The notes: generated by a model not told the origin, from the sequence alone. 64,000 bases of DNA from Elizabethkingia sp. YR214 (GCF_003058195.1 NZ_QBUH01000002.1:248001-312000), one strand, 5' to 3'; counted from the stretch's first letter, positions 25,861 to 34,616 are shown. Numbers and translations: made by a program.

Positions 25861-26418
25861 TTAGAAAATATAGGAGACACCTGCATTCACAAAACCTCTT
25901 GTTCCAATATTAGGTTCTATGAAAACACCAAAATCTTTTCCGTACCTAAGGCCTATAGGCATGATGTTGAAACCAAAAGTTGTAAGATTATCTTTCTCTT
26001 CAGCTTTAGAAGTTTTGTCAATATATTTTGCATTTTTAAATAAAACTCCTGCAGACACTCCGGAATAGAGCCTTAATTTTCTATCTGCCCCTGACCAAAA
26101 ATAATCAACTCTTGGCTGAACCGAAACAAGTGATTGACTTGTAAAGCCAGTTCCTTTTTCGTCGAAAGATTCCAGGTTGAATTCCAGGCCATAGCGCCAT
26201 TTCATATCACGATTGTACATCATAACATTAAGGCTTAGAACACCATTGCTATTAGATGTTTCTTCTAAATTCCCCGTAATGGCATTTCCTACAAAATCGT
26301 AAAGCGAGCTGCTAACTCCAAAGATAGAAGGCGTCCCGTATGCTGCTGAAATTTCAATTTTTTGTGCTTGTAATAAGGATACAGAAATCAGAGGAATAAA
26401 TAGTAAAAGTTTCTTCAT
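25861..26418 (-). CDS. Small outer-membrane beta-barrel protein, function unknown
   Basis: A 185-aa exported protein beginning with MKKLLLFIPLISVSLLQAQ. The rest alternates aromatic and polar residues in strand-length blocks, for example MKWRYGLEFNLESF and RLYSGVSAGVLF, and ends in a final strand GFVNAGVSYIF with terminal Phe, as in outer-membrane barrels. The start at 26418 is favoured over an ATG 27 nt upstream because it gives a clean signal peptide and lies 24 nt after a -7 element. No recognised family. Confidence 0.65.
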   Translation of the reverse strand: MKKLLLFIPLISVSLLQAQKIEISAAYGTPSIFGVSSSLYDFVGNAITGNLEETSNSNGVLSLNVMMYNRDMKWRYGLEFNLESFDEKGTGFTSQSLVSVQPRVDYFWSGADRKLRLYSGVSAGVLFKNAKYIDKTSKAEEKDNLTTFGFNIMPIGLRYGKDFGVFIEPNIGTRGFVNAGVSYIF

Positions 26419-26442
26419 AGTTTTTATATTGATTAAACTTGG

Positions 26443-26450
26443 CAAAGGTA
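26443..26450 (-). promoter_or_regulatory. -7 element TACCTTTG (minus strand) for the beta-barrel gene
   Basis: Plus strand CAAAGGTA; exact TAnnTTTG, 24 nt from the chosen ATG, and overlapping the upstream alternative start. Confidence 0.5.
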
Positions 26451-26453
26451 TAT

Positions 26454-26490
26454 AAAAAAGGCAGCTTCTATTTTAAAAGAAACTGCCTTT
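26454..26490 (-). terminator. Rho-independent terminator of pncA (minus strand)
   Basis: On the minus strand, an 8-bp stem AAAGGCAG / CTGCCTTT is followed by TTT. It lies 36 nt past the pncA stop. Confidence 0.75.
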
Positions 26491-26525
26491 ATCATTAGAT
26501 TTTTCTAATCTTTAAATGGTTTTAG

Positions 26526-27131
26526 TTATGCCAAAACACTTACTTTATTTTCGATTAGTTCGTAAATAGTATCTTTTCCGCTGTCTGGTTTTACATTTAC
26601 TGCACGGGTACCATTGAAATGAAGACAGGTAATGAAACCTTCTTTTACAGCATCCAGACAAGTAGCTCTTACACAATAATCTAATGCAAGCCCTGCTATC
26701 TCAACCAATTCAATATCATGGTATTTTAGAAAATCAGAAAGCCCTGTTTTCATAAAGTGATTGTTGTCCTGAAATGCGCTATAACTATCAATTTCAGGGT
26801 TCTTACCCTTCTGGATAATATGTGTTGCTTTGTCACGATTTAATGCAGGGTGAAATTCCACACCAGGAGTTCCCTGTACACAATGGTCAGGCCACATAAA
26901 CTGAGGAATACCGTTCAATATAATTGTTTCGCCTACATTTCTGCTGTTGTTAGAAGCAAAGCTTTTATGATTGGCTGGATGAAAGTCTTGTGTTAATACA
27001 ATTTGGTCGTACTGATCGCTGTCCATAAGGCCGTTGATGTACGGAATAATTTCGCTCGCTCCAGGTACAGCTAAAGAGCCCCCTTCACAGAAATCATTTT
27101 GTACATCTACTATAATTAATGCTTTTTTCAT
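26526..27131 (-). CDS. pncA: Nicotinamidase (isochorismatase fold)
   Basis: A 201-aa cytoplasmic enzyme that deamidates nicotinamide to nicotinate for NAD salvage and would activate pyrazinamide. The expected triad is visible: D9 (IIVDVQNDF), K108 (QKGKNPEIDSYSAF) and C153 (LDYCVRATCLDA). Metal-binding residues are in TQDFHPANHKSF. It is transcribed away from the bacillithiol-type gene bstA, and the two -7 elements form a symmetric palindrome. Confidence 0.92.
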   Translation of the reverse strand: MKKALIIVDVQNDFCEGGSLAVPGASEIIPYINGLMDSDQYDQIVLTQDFHPANHKSFASNNSRNVGETIILNGIPQFMWPDHCVQGTPGVEFHPALNRDKATHIIQKGKNPEIDSYSAFQDNNHFMKTGLSDFLKYHDIELVEIAGLALDYCVRATCLDAVKEGFITCLHFNGTRAVNVKPDSGKDTIYELIENKVSVLA

Positions 27132-27148
27132 TTTGATGATTTAATTAA

Positions 27149-27167
27149 CAAATTTATGGTAAATTTG
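27149..27167. promoter_or_regulatory. Symmetric divergent promoter pair between pncA and bstA
   Basis: CAAATTTA-TGG-TAAATTTG is a perfect inverted repeat made of two back-to-back TAnnTTTG elements: minus-strand at 27149-27156, plus-strand at 27160-27167. Each ends 17 nt before its own ATG (27131 and 27185). Confidence 0.6.
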
Positions 27168-27184
27168 ATAGATAAACGAATTGC

Positions 27185-27709
27185 ATGGATTTAGAGCAGA
27201 AAAAATATCCCATCGGAAGATTTCAGAAACCTGTGGAATTTGATGAAGGTAAAATAAAGGACTGGATTACAGTTATAAAGGAATTTCCTAAGAAAGTAAA
27301 AGAACTAACACAAAATATGTCCGATGAAGAATTGGATACTCCATATAGAGAAAATGGCTGGACTGTACGACAAGTAGTACACCATTGTGCAGATTCTCAT
27401 ATAAATTCCTTTACAAGGTTCAAGCTGGCGCTTACCGAAGATAAACCGGTTATAAAACCCTATATGGAAAATTTGTGGGCAGAATTAGATGATACAAAGC
27501 ACCTGGCTATAGATTCATCATTATCTATACTGGAAGGTTTGCATCATCGTTGGACGGTTTTGTTGGAAAGTATGACTTCCGAGGATTATCACAGAATATT
27601 TGTGCACCCTGAGCATAATAATGAAATTTCGCTCTATACAGCACTGGCTACTTATGATTGGCACTGTAACCATCATTTAGGACATATACAATTAACACTA
27701 CAAAAGTAA
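27185..27709 (+). CDS. YfiT/BstA-type DinB-fold bacillithiol transferase
   Basis: A 174-aa DinB-superfamily protein of the YfiT type (KKYPIGRFQKPVEF at the N-terminus). The metal site is expected from His residues in VRQVVHHCADSHINS and WHCNHHLGHIQ. Members transfer bacillithiol onto electrophiles or act as putative metal hydrolases. The neighbouring ytxJ-like gene, one base downstream, supports a bacillithiol role. First gene of a three-gene operon with ytxJ and a Crp/Fnr regulator. The bacillithiol synthesis genes themselves are not in this window. Confidence 0.82.
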   Translation: MDLEQKKYPIGRFQKPVEFDEGKIKDWITVIKEFPKKVKELTQNMSDEELDTPYRENGWTVRQVVHHCADSHINSFTRFKLALTEDKPVIKPYMENLWAELDDTKHLAIDSSLSILEGLHHRWTVLLESMTSEDYHRIFVHPEHNNEISLYTALATYDWHCNHHLGHIQLTLQK

Positions 27710-27710
27710 A

Positions 27711-28082
27711 ATGGGAATATTTGATTTATTTAAGAGCAAAGAGGAGTTGAAGAACAGTCCGTGGCTTACTATAGAGTCAGCTGAGGATTTTGATAAGGTT
27801 ATTGAGGAATCTAAGCATACTAAAGTGGCTATTTTTAAACACTCTACGAGCTGCTTTATCAGTAAAATGGTTCTGAGAAATTTTGAAACAGATCTTAATA
27901 AACATGCTCCGGAAGGATACAAATTCTATTATCTGGATTTGTTGCGTTTCAGACCTATTTCCAATCAGATTGCCGAACAATTTATGATAAGACATGAAAG
28001 TCCACAGATTATTGTGTTAGAAAATGGAGTTGCCATTTACAAGGCTTCACACGAAAATATAAACCTGGAATTACTACCTTAG
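27711..28082 (+). CDS. ytxJ: YtxJ-like monothiol redox protein (bacilliredoxin-type)
   Basis: A 123-aa thioredoxin-fold protein. The active-site segment is KHSTSCFISKMV with a single cysteine, C48, in a TxC-x-x-S arrangement typical of YtxJ proteins, which are associated with bacillithiol redox. It lies 1 nt after the bstA-like gene and 4 nt before a Crp/Fnr regulator, so all three are co-transcribed. By inference it removes bacillithiol from oxidised proteins. No second cysteine is present, so a dithiol mechanism is excluded. Confidence 0.8.
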   Translation: MGIFDLFKSKEELKNSPWLTIESAEDFDKVIEESKHTKVAIFKHSTSCFISKMVLRNFETDLNKHAPEGYKFYYLDLLRFRPISNQIAEQFMIRHESPQIIVLENGVAIYKASHENINLELLP

Positions 28083-28086
28083 AAGA

Positions 28087-28683
28087 ATGATAACAGAAAA
28101 TTTCTCAAAATATATTCAACAGCTTTTTGGTATTCAGGATCAGCAGGTTTCGGTTTGCGAGAATCTCATAAAGCTAAAAACAGTTCCAAAAGGAAGAGTA
28201 CTTGTAAGAGCAGGTGAAATTAATAAAGAACTTTATTTTGTAGAGCAGGGACTTCTCCGTCAGTTTTTCACAGATAAAAACGGAAAAGAGCATGTATTGT
28301 ACTTTGCACCGGAAAACTGGCTGTTAGGGGACAGAAATAGCTCTTATTTCGGTCTTGCTACAGACTTTACAATAGAGGCTGTGGAAGATACTGTTGTTGT
28401 AATCCTGGAGCCGGAATTTTTTATTAATCTGAGCAAGGAGTACAAAGATGCTATTGAAAAATCTGAATTTTTACTGCACCGTCATATCCGTCAGCTTCAG
28501 AAAAGAGTATCACAGTTATTAGGTGCTACTGCAGAAGAGCGATATCTGGACTTTATTACTACGTATCCGAATCTTATGATGAGGGTCCCTCAGTGGATGA
28601 TCGCTTCATATCTGGGAATAACCCCGGAAAGCCTTAGTCGTGTCCGCAGAGAACTGGCCAAAAAGAACTTTCTTCCCGGATAA
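28087..28683 (+). CDS. Crp/Fnr family transcriptional regulator
   Basis: A 198-aa regulator with an N-terminal cyclic-nucleotide-binding-type jelly roll (residues about 15-125: VLVRAGEINKELYFVEQGLLRQFF) and a C-terminal winged helix (MIASYLGITPESLSRVRRELAKK). The jelly roll lacks the RxS phosphate-binding cassette of true cAMP receptors as far as I can see, and no FNR-type Fe-S cysteines are present. It sits in the bstA-ytxJ operon and may regulate it; this is inference from position. Confidence 0.85.
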   Translation: MITENFSKYIQQLFGIQDQQVSVCENLIKLKTVPKGRVLVRAGEINKELYFVEQGLLRQFFTDKNGKEHVLYFAPENWLLGDRNSSYFGLATDFTIEAVEDTVVVILEPEFFINLSKEYKDAIEKSEFLLHRHIRQLQKRVSQLLGATAEERYLDFITTYPNLMMRVPQWMIASYLGITPESLSRVRRELAKKNFLPG

Positions 28684-28718
28684 TTAGGAGCTTACAATTA
28701 ATATTTAGTATCACAAAA

Positions 28719-29321
28719 ATGAAAAAAATAACACTTCTGTTAGTTGTATGTGCAGGTTTGCTTAGTGCTCAGAAACTAACTTCAAATGAAATCTCTATCA
28801 TAAAACAGGGAGATATTCATTCTGCATTACCTGTTTATAATGTAAGTGAACCTGAACAGAGTAAAACACTGCTTGGTATGTCCGTAGATATTGATCCAAA
28901 AGATCCCAATACAGCTATTCTGGTTGAACGAATGAAGCTGTCTCTGCTTTCAACCGGCAGCGGAGTTGGTATTGCTGCTCCTCAGGTAGGAATTAACCGA
29001 AGAATAATTTGGGTTCAGCGTTTCGATAAAGAAGGGAAGCCGCTGGAATATTTTCTGAACCCAGTAATTCTGTGGAAATCACAATTGCAAAACCTTGGAC
29101 CTGAAGGGGATTTGTCAATTACCGATTTTAGAAATCAATTCTACAGAAGTAAAGTTATACAGTTAGAATACTTAGATCTGAAAGGTAAAAAGCATACCGA
29201 AATAGTGGAAGGCTTTACTGCAGTTATTTTTCAGCATGAAATAGACCATCTTTCAGGTATTTTGATATCTGATAAAAAAGAAAAAGAACGATATTTACGA
29301 GAGAGTAGATGCTTTCATTAA
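28719..29321 (+). CDS. Exported peptide deformylase-like protein with the metal cysteine replaced by Asp
   Basis: A 200-aa deformylase-fold protein carrying a signal peptide (MKKITLLLVVCAGLLSAQ), which normal deformylases lack. Motif I GVGIAAPQVG is at 82-91 and motif III QHEIDHL at 172-178, with H173, E174 and H177. Motif II, normally EGCLS, is EGDLS (129-133), so the third metal ligand is Asp131 instead of Cys. It could be an active metallohydrolase acting in the periplasm or a binding protein; it is unlikely to deformylate nascent chains. It follows the Crp/Fnr gene by 35 nt. Confidence 0.82.
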   Translation: MKKITLLLVVCAGLLSAQKLTSNEISIIKQGDIHSALPVYNVSEPEQSKTLLGMSVDIDPKDPNTAILVERMKLSLLSTGSGVGIAAPQVGINRRIIWVQRFDKEGKPLEYFLNPVILWKSQLQNLGPEGDLSITDFRNQFYRSKVIQLEYLDLKGKKHTEIVEGFTAVIFQHEIDHLSGILISDKKEKERYLRESRCFH

Positions 29322-29353
29322 AATAAAGCAATAACATTTAAATTGATTATAAA

Positions 29354-29635
29354 ATGGAAATAAAACACAAAAGAGAAGGTTCAAAAGGAGTATTCGAAGC
29401 TATTGAATACGATAGAGTTGTTGGGTTAATGACATACTCGGTAGCTGGAGAAGATAAAATTATTATTGATCATACTGAAGTTGACGAAGCCTTCGGAGGA
29501 AGGGGAATAGGAAAGCAGTTGGTGAATGCGGGTGTAGATTATGCACGTGAGAATAATATTAAAATAATACCATTGTGTCCATATGCAAACAGAGTTCTGC
29601 ATAGTTCCGATGAATACAAAGATATTTTAGCATAG
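29354..29635 (+). CDS. Small GNAT-type N-acetyltransferase
   Basis: A 93-aa minimal acetyltransferase of the GCN5-related short type. The acetyl-CoA-binding segment is GGRGIGKQLVNAGVDYAREN, preceded by IIIDHTEVDEAFGG. The conserved C-terminal IIPLCPYANRVL is the usual family ending. It is short but complete for this subfamily. Its target is unknown. It follows the deformylase-like gene by 32 nt and precedes a membrane gene by 5 nt. Confidence 0.8.
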   Translation: MEIKHKREGSKGVFEAIEYDRVVGLMTYSVAGEDKIIIDHTEVDEAFGGRGIGKQLVNAGVDYARENNIKIIPLCPYANRVLHSSDEYKDILA

Positions 29636-29640
29636 ACTAA

Positions 29641-30504
29641 ATGGATTTTTACTATCAGGAAAAGGCCGTTAAGGGTTTTAGCATGCAGCTGGAAACTATT
29701 GAACTTTCCTGGTGGTTCTACCTTATTACAGGGTTGGTTTCTATTGGACTGGCCCATAATTTTTTAAGGCAATCTCAGAAAGAGGTAACCAGACTTAATT
29801 ATTTTTTTTCGTTGTCTTATGCATCTGCAGTCAGCTACATTGTAATTTTATTTACTGTTATTCTGACAGGAGCAGTTGTAAAGCAGATAAGTTATGAGTT
29901 TAGTCTTCCAAAATACACCGCAACGGTTGTCAATCCTTCATACAGAGTAGGAGTCCGTAAGAAAGATATGGGTGTTTCCGAATACAGACCTTTAGTAGGT
30001 TTTGCAAATAAGGATAACCATATTATCAATATTCCGCTAAATATGGCTTCTGAAGAACGGTTTTCTGAAGGAGTCTCTGTGAAAGTTGGTTATAAAGAAG
30101 GAATGAATTATGCTTATGCCTTCAATCCAAAGCGATATATCATCTATTTTGGAGAATTAGTATTCATGGCAGTCTTTTATTCCGGTTTGCTCTTTATTCT
30201 TGGATATGGTCTGCGAAATCAGTACCTGAAAGATAAAGCAGTATTATTTGCAACAGTAATCTTTGGATACCTTGTTATTCCTGGGATGATGATTTTTATG
30301 GCATTACTGATGACAAAAGCCATGCTGGGGAAACTGACAGGTGAATCAGACCTTAGCTGGGGCGGTTTCTTTATTTGCCTGTTTTTTGTTATTATACTGG
30401 TATTTAGTATTTATGGTTACTTTATATTTATTTTTAAATCAACTCCGGCTGATTTGTTAGGAAAAGGAAAGCAAAGCAAAAGAAAAAAGCCAGCTAAAAG
30501 CTGA
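29641..30504 (+). CDS. Multi-pass membrane protein of unknown function
   Basis: A 287-aa protein with about five membrane helices (near 28-42, 58-82, 168-190, 202-222 and 245-268), a soluble loop of about 80 residues between the second and third (PKYTATVVNPSYRVGV...), and a basic tail (GKQSKRKKPAKS). A later start at MQLETIELSWW is possible. No family is recognised. A weak inverted repeat (CAGC...GCTG) overlaps the stop and may terminate transcription. Confidence 0.55.
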   Translation: MDFYYQEKAVKGFSMQLETIELSWWFYLITGLVSIGLAHNFLRQSQKEVTRLNYFFSLSYASAVSYIVILFTVILTGAVVKQISYEFSLPKYTATVVNPSYRVGVRKKDMGVSEYRPLVGFANKDNHIINIPLNMASEERFSEGVSVKVGYKEGMNYAYAFNPKRYIIYFGELVFMAVFYSGLLFILGYGLRNQYLKDKAVLFATVIFGYLVIPGMMIFMALLMTKAMLGKLTGESDLSWGGFFICLFFVIILVFSIYGYFIFIFKSTPADLLGKGKQSKRKKPAKS

Positions 30505-30517
30505 CTTTAATTTTTAT

Positions 30518-31177
30518 TTAGAAAACCATTTCCGGGACATTCTCATCCGCATAAAGTTTTCCGGCAGTGGCTGCCTTTATTTCTTCCATACTTACTCCCG
30601 GAGCTCTTTCCAAAATTTTGAATCCACCCTCAGGCAGTACTTCGTAAACACCAAGCTCAGTAACAATCTTCTTAATACATTTTACTCCGGTTAATGGTAA
30701 AGTACATTCTGGTAATAATTTGCTTTCACCATTTTTGTTTACCTGTTGCATTGCTACAATAATATTTTTTGCAGAGGCTACAAGGTCCATAGCGCCACCC
30801 ATACCTTTTACCATCTTACCTGGAATTTTCCAGTTGGCGATATCTCCGTTCTCTGATACCTCCATAGCACCAAGAATTGTCAGATCTACTTTTTGTGCTC
30901 TGATCATTCCGAAACTCAATGCCGAGTCAAAAACAGCAGACCCGGGAAGGGTAGTGATGGTTTGCTTACCAGCGTTAATAAGATCCGGATCTTCTTCTCC
31001 TTCAAAAGGGAAAGGCCCCATACCTAATAAACCATTCTCAGATTGTAATACAACATTTACACCTTCTGGAATATAATTGGCAACCAATGTAGGAATACCA
31101 ATACCCAGATTAACATAACTGTTATTTTTTATTTCTTTTGCAATACGTTGTGCAATTTGTTCTTTATTCAGTGCCAT
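30518..31177 (-). CDS. scoB: 3-oxoacid CoA-transferase subunit B
   Basis: The beta subunit (219 aa) of succinyl-CoA:3-ketoacid CoA-transferase, used in ketone-body or acetoacetate metabolism. The catalytic glutamate is in LQSENGLLGMGPFP. The NLGIGIPTLVANYIP segment is typical. It is directly after subunit A, separated by 4 nt, in an operon with an M42 peptidase upstream. The two subunits should form the usual heterotetramer. Confidence 0.92.
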   Translation of the reverse strand: MALNKEQIAQRIAKEIKNNSYVNLGIGIPTLVANYIPEGVNVVLQSENGLLGMGPFPFEGEEDPDLINAGKQTITTLPGSAVFDSALSFGMIRAQKVDLTILGAMEVSENGDIANWKIPGKMVKGMGGAMDLVASAKNIIVAMQQVNKNGESKLLPECTLPLTGVKCIKKIVTELGVYEVLPEGGFKILERAPGVSMEEIKAATAGKLYADENVPEMVF

Positions 31178-31181
31178 TGCT

Positions 31182-31883
31182 TTAGTTTTTAGATCTTACC
31201 GTTCTCTGTTCAATTCTTTTTTCATAATGATCCCCCTGGAATATTCTGTGAACATAAATTCCGGGAGTATGAATTTCATCGGGGTTAAGTTCTCCCACTT
31301 CAACCAATTCTTCAACTTCAGCAATAGTTATCTTACCTGCCATAGCCATTACCGGATTAAAGTTTCTGGAAGTAGAACGGAAAATAAGATTTCCGGCAGT
31401 ATCGCCTTTCCAAGCTTTTACAATTGCAAAATCCGCATCGAAAGCATATTCCAGTAAATAATCTTTACCATCAAAGTTACGCACTTCTTTACCTTCAGCA
31501 ACCTCAGTACCTACACCTGCAGGGGTATAGACGGCTGGCATTCCGTAGCCTGCAGCCATACAACGTGTAGCTAATGTACCCTGTGGGATCAGTTCTACTT
31601 CAAGTTCACCACTAAGAAGCTGACGTTCAAATTCTGCATTTTCACCTACATAAGAAGATATCATCTTCTTGATTTGTCTTTTATGAAGAAGTAAGCCAAG
31701 TCCAAAATCATCGACACCAGCATTGTTAGAAATACAGGTAAGGTCTTTCACTTCCTTTTTTACCAATTCTGCAATACAATTTTCAGGAATTCCGCAAAGA
31801 CCGAAACCTCCAAGCATAATCGTCATGCCATCCTGGATCCCGTCGCAGGCCTCCTGTACATTTTTAACAGTTTTATTAATCAT
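31182..31883 (-). CDS. scoA: 3-oxoacid CoA-transferase subunit A
   Basis: The alpha subunit (233 aa). The CoA-binding glycine loop is [15 protein letters not shown], followed by [15 protein letters not shown] and the [13 protein letters not shown] motif. Length and order are normal. It is 25 nt after the M42 peptidase stop in the same direction and 4 nt before subunit B. Confidence 0.92.
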   Translation of the reverse strand: MINKTVKNVQEACDGIQDGMTIMLGGFGLCGIPENCIAELVKKEVKDLTCISNNAGVDDFGLGLLLHKRQIKKMISSYVGENAEFERQLLSGELEVELIPQGTLATRCMAAGYGMPAVYTPAGVGTEVAEGKEVRNFDGKDYLLEYAFDADFAIVKAWKGDTAGNLIFRSTSRNFNPVMAMAGKITIAEVEELVEVGELNPDEIHTPGIYVHRIFQGDHYEKRIEQRTVRSKN

Positions 31884-31908
31884 TATTAGATTTATTTTTA
31901 GGGTTGAT

Positions 31909-32982
31909 TTAGTAATACTTAAGGTTCATGTCAGGTTTTATCTTCAGTAATGTTTCATAAATAATCTGAATCACATTCCCAACATCTTCTTTACTTACCA
32001 TTTCTACAGTGGTATGCATGTATCGTAAAGGTAATGAAATTAATGCAGAAGGAACACCACCATTAGAATGAGCAAAAGCATCTGTATCTGTACCTGTTGC
32101 ACGGCTGGCCGCAGCTCTCTGGAAAGGTATTTTTTTCTTTTTAGCCGTATCGATAATTAATTCCCGGATAGTGTGATGTACACTTGGAGCAAAGAAAACG
32201 ACAGGTCCGTTACCACACTTTTGGTCACCTTCTTTTTTCTTTTCAATCATCGGAGTAGTCGTGTCATGGGTTACGTCTGTAACAATAGCAATGTTCGGTT
32301 TTATGGTATCCGCAATCATTTCTGCACCATATAGGCCCACTTCTTCCTGTACAGAGTTGGTAATGTACAATCCGAATGGCAATTTCTTTTTGTTTTCCTG
32401 CAGAAGTCTTGCTACTTCTGCAATCATAAATCCACCGATACGGTTGTCCAGTGCTCTGCAGACAAAATATCTGTCATTAAGCTCAAAGAAAGTATCCGGA
32501 TAGGTAATCATACAGCCTACAAAGATTCCAAGGTCTTCTACTTCCTGCTTAGAAGTAGCTCCACAGTCGATAAAGATATTGTCCAGTTTTGGTGTTGGTT
32601 CATTCTGATTCGCACGGGTATGAATAGCCGGCCATCCGAATACACCTTTTACCACACCTTTCTCTCCGTGAATATCTACTACCTTGGACGGCGCAATTAC
32701 CTGATCAGAGCCTCCGTTACGGATAACATAGATAAAGCCATCATCGGTAATGTAGTTAACATACCAGGAAATTTCATCGGCATGGGCTTCTATAACTACT
32801 TTGAATTCTGCTTCAGGATTTATAATTCCGTATGCAGTTCCGTAGTTATCAACTTCAATTTTGTCTACATAGGGTTTAATATATTCGGTCCAGGCTTTTT
32901 GTCCATTGTGTTCAAAACCTGTTGGAGATGAAGTGTTTAGGTAATTTTCTAAAAATTTAATAGAGGTCTTATTGAATTTCAT
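31909..32982 (-). CDS. M42 family metallopeptidase (glutamyl aminopeptidase-like)
   Basis: A 357-aa di-zinc aminopeptidase. Expected zinc ligands lie in [21 protein letters not shown], the [11 protein letters not shown] segment (catalytic Glu), DVTHDTTTP, and a late histidine near MHTTVEM. Such enzymes are cytosolic dodecamers that trim short peptides. It is 44 nt from the divergent DUF4294 gene, so the promoters overlap in that gap. First gene of the unit with scoA and scoB. Confidence 0.9.
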   Translation of the reverse strand: MKFNKTSIKFLENYLNTSSPTGFEHNGQKAWTEYIKPYVDKIEVDNYGTAYGIINPEAEFKVVIEAHADEISWYVNYITDDGFIYVIRNGGSDQVIAPSKVVDIHGEKGVVKGVFGWPAIHTRANQNEPTPKLDNIFIDCGATSKQEVEDLGIFVGCMITYPDTFFELNDRYFVCRALDNRIGGFMIAEVARLLQENKKKLPFGLYITNSVQEEVGLYGAEMIADTIKPNIAIVTDVTHDTTTPMIEKKKEGDQKCGNGPVVFFAPSVHHTIRELIIDTAKKKKIPFQRAAASRATGTDTDAFAHSNGGVPSALISLPLRYMHTTVEMVSKEDVGNVIQIIYETLLKIKPDMNLKYY

Positions 32983-33026
32983 GTATTAAGGTATGATTTT
33001 TGTTATACGTCATTACTCGTAAAATT

Positions 33027-33749
33027 ATGAAAAAATATAGAATTTTTAGTCTGATTTGTTTCTTTATGGCAATTTTGGCATATAGTCAGAAAGTTGACAC
33101 TATAGCAACTATAGGTGAATTGAAAGATGAGAAAAACGTCAAGATGCAGGTTGATAAAGACGGCCGCAAATACTATTGGGACGATAAATTACAAGCAAAA
33201 ATATATACAGAAGATAATGGAGATAAGCTCATCGAAATGGATGAGATAAAGCTACTTAACAAGCCTCATTTCAATAATCAGTTAGATAGAAATTATTTCG
33301 ATTTTCTAAATAAAAAGCTTTTCAGAGTTTACCCTTTATTTGTAAATGCTTTGGAGCAATATAGAAGTCTCCAAACAGATCTAGAAAAAGTAAATGAAGA
33401 TGACAGAAGGTCTTATGCCAGAAAAAGACAAAATGAATTAGCAGACCGTTATGAAGCAAAGTTAAGAGACCTTACCACAACTGAAGGTCAGGTTTTTGCC
33501 AAGTTGATGAACAGAGCAACAGGTAAAACGGTATTTACAATTATCAGGGATTTAAGAGGTGGATGGAGTGCTTTCTGGTGGAATCTAAAAGGTAAAGCTG
33601 CAGATATTGAGTTAAAAAAAGAATACAATCCTTATTTGAACAGGGATGATGAATTTATTGAATCTCTGTTACAATCCAACTGGAATTACGGATATCTGAC
33701 TCCTTATCCCGGTTATAAAGATTTTAAAGTAAAGAAGTCGGTTGACTAA
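33027..33749 (+). CDS. DUF4294 domain-containing exported protein
   Basis: A 240-aa protein beginning with MKKYRIFSLICFFMAILAYSQ, a signal peptide. The start at 33027 is preferred to the ATG 27 nt upstream because it gives that signal. The body is charged and helical with the DUF4294 core (FNNQLDRNYFDFLNKKLFRVYPLFVNALEQYR). The family is confined mainly to Bacteroidota and its function is unknown. A good terminator follows. Confidence 0.75.
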   Translation: MKKYRIFSLICFFMAILAYSQKVDTIATIGELKDEKNVKMQVDKDGRKYYWDDKLQAKIYTEDNGDKLIEMDEIKLLNKPHFNNQLDRNYFDFLNKKLFRVYPLFVNALEQYRSLQTDLEKVNEDDRRSYARKRQNELADRYEAKLRDLTTTEGQVFAKLMNRATGKTVFTIIRDLRGGWSAFWWNLKGKAADIELKKEYNPYLNRDDEFIESLLQSNWNYGYLTPYPGYKDFKVKKSVD

Positions 33750-33755
33750 ACTTAT

Positions 33756-33788
33756 AAAAGCCTTTCATTTTTGAAAGGCTTTTCTTTT
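33756..33788 (+). terminator. Rho-independent terminator after the DUF4294 gene
   Basis: An 11-bp perfect stem AAAAGCCTTTC / GAAAGGCTTTT with a T-rich tail. Confidence 0.85.
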
Positions 33789-33789
33789 A

Positions 33790-33797
33790 TATCTTTG
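33790..33797 (+). promoter_or_regulatory. -7 element TATCTTTG before the S1/P1 nuclease
   Basis: Exact TAnnTTTG directly after the preceding terminator, 27 nt before the ATG. Confidence 0.55.
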
Positions 33798-33824
33798 CCA
33801 GCATAAATAATTATAGATAATTGT

Positions 33825-34616
33825 ATGAAACGAATTTTAACAAGGTTGCTTTTTTGTGCATTTGCACTAAGCTCAATGCAGGCATTTGCATGGGGGCTTA
33901 CAGGGCACCGTATTATTGCAGAGATTGCGGAGAATCATCTTAATGGTAAAGCTAGAAGACACCTTAAGCATATCTTTGGAAAAGAAAGATTAGCTTATTG
34001 GGCAAACTGGCCGGATTTTATCAAATCTGATACAACAGGAGTGTGGAAATCTACATCTACATGGCATTATGTAAATATCGATCCTCAGCCAGACTTTAAA
34101 GCCTTTAAGGAGAACCTTGAAGCACAGGCGGGACCTACAATGTATACTCAGATTAAAACACTTTCTGAGCAGATTAAAAATAAAAATACATCTGATAAAG
34201 ACAGAAAGATTGCCTTAATGTTCCTTATCCATATTGTTGGTGATATGGCACAACCAATGCACACTGGTAGAGCGGGAGATCTTGGAGGTAACAAGATTGA
34301 TGTTACATACTTTGGTAAAAAGACCAATCTTCACAGTGTATGGGATAGTGATTTGATCGATTCACAGAAATACAGCTATACTGAATTTGCTAAACTTATA
34401 GATATTAAAACTAAAGATGAAGTAAAGAAAGTACAAAGCGGAACTGTAGCAGATTGGATTTATGAAACACATAAATTGGCCAATAATATCTACGCAAATA
34501 CACCATCCGGATCTAATCTTAGCTACGGATATGGTTATAAATATAATGGACTTTTAGAACAGCAGCTGGTAAACGGAGGTCTTAGACTTGCGAAATTACT
34601 GAATGACTTATTTTAA
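33825..34616 (+). CDS. Secreted S1/P1 family zinc nuclease
   Basis: A 263-aa exported nuclease. The signal peptide ends AFA, leaving Trp as the mature N-terminus (WGLTGHRIIAEIA), which coordinates zinc in this family. Further zinc ligands are expected in ANWPDFIKSD, TWHYVNI, LIHIVGDMAQPMHTG, and GNKIDVTYFG/NLHSVWDSDLID. It should degrade single-stranded nucleic acid outside the cytoplasm for phosphate or nucleoside scavenging. Its end overlaps the opposing Nudix gene by 9 nt. Confidence 0.88.
   Translation: MKRILTRLLFCAFALSSMQAFAWGLTGHRIIAEIAENHLNGKARRHLKHIFGKERLAYWANWPDFIKSDTTGVWKSTSTWHYVNIDPQPDFKAFKENLEAQAGPTMYTQIKTLSEQIKNKNTSDKDRKIALMFLIHIVGDMAQPMHTGRAGDLGGNKIDVTYFGKKTNLHSVWDSDLIDSQKYSYTEFAKLIDIKTKDEVKKVQSGTVADWIYETHKLANNIYANTPSGSNLSYGYGYKYNGLLEQQLVNGGLRLAKLLNDLF

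Noticed and set aside
34608-34616. Convergent 9-bp overlap of the S1/P1 nuclease and the Nudix gene as an error
   Set aside because: Both ends are well supported by family length, and short convergent overlaps are ordinary in compact genomes.
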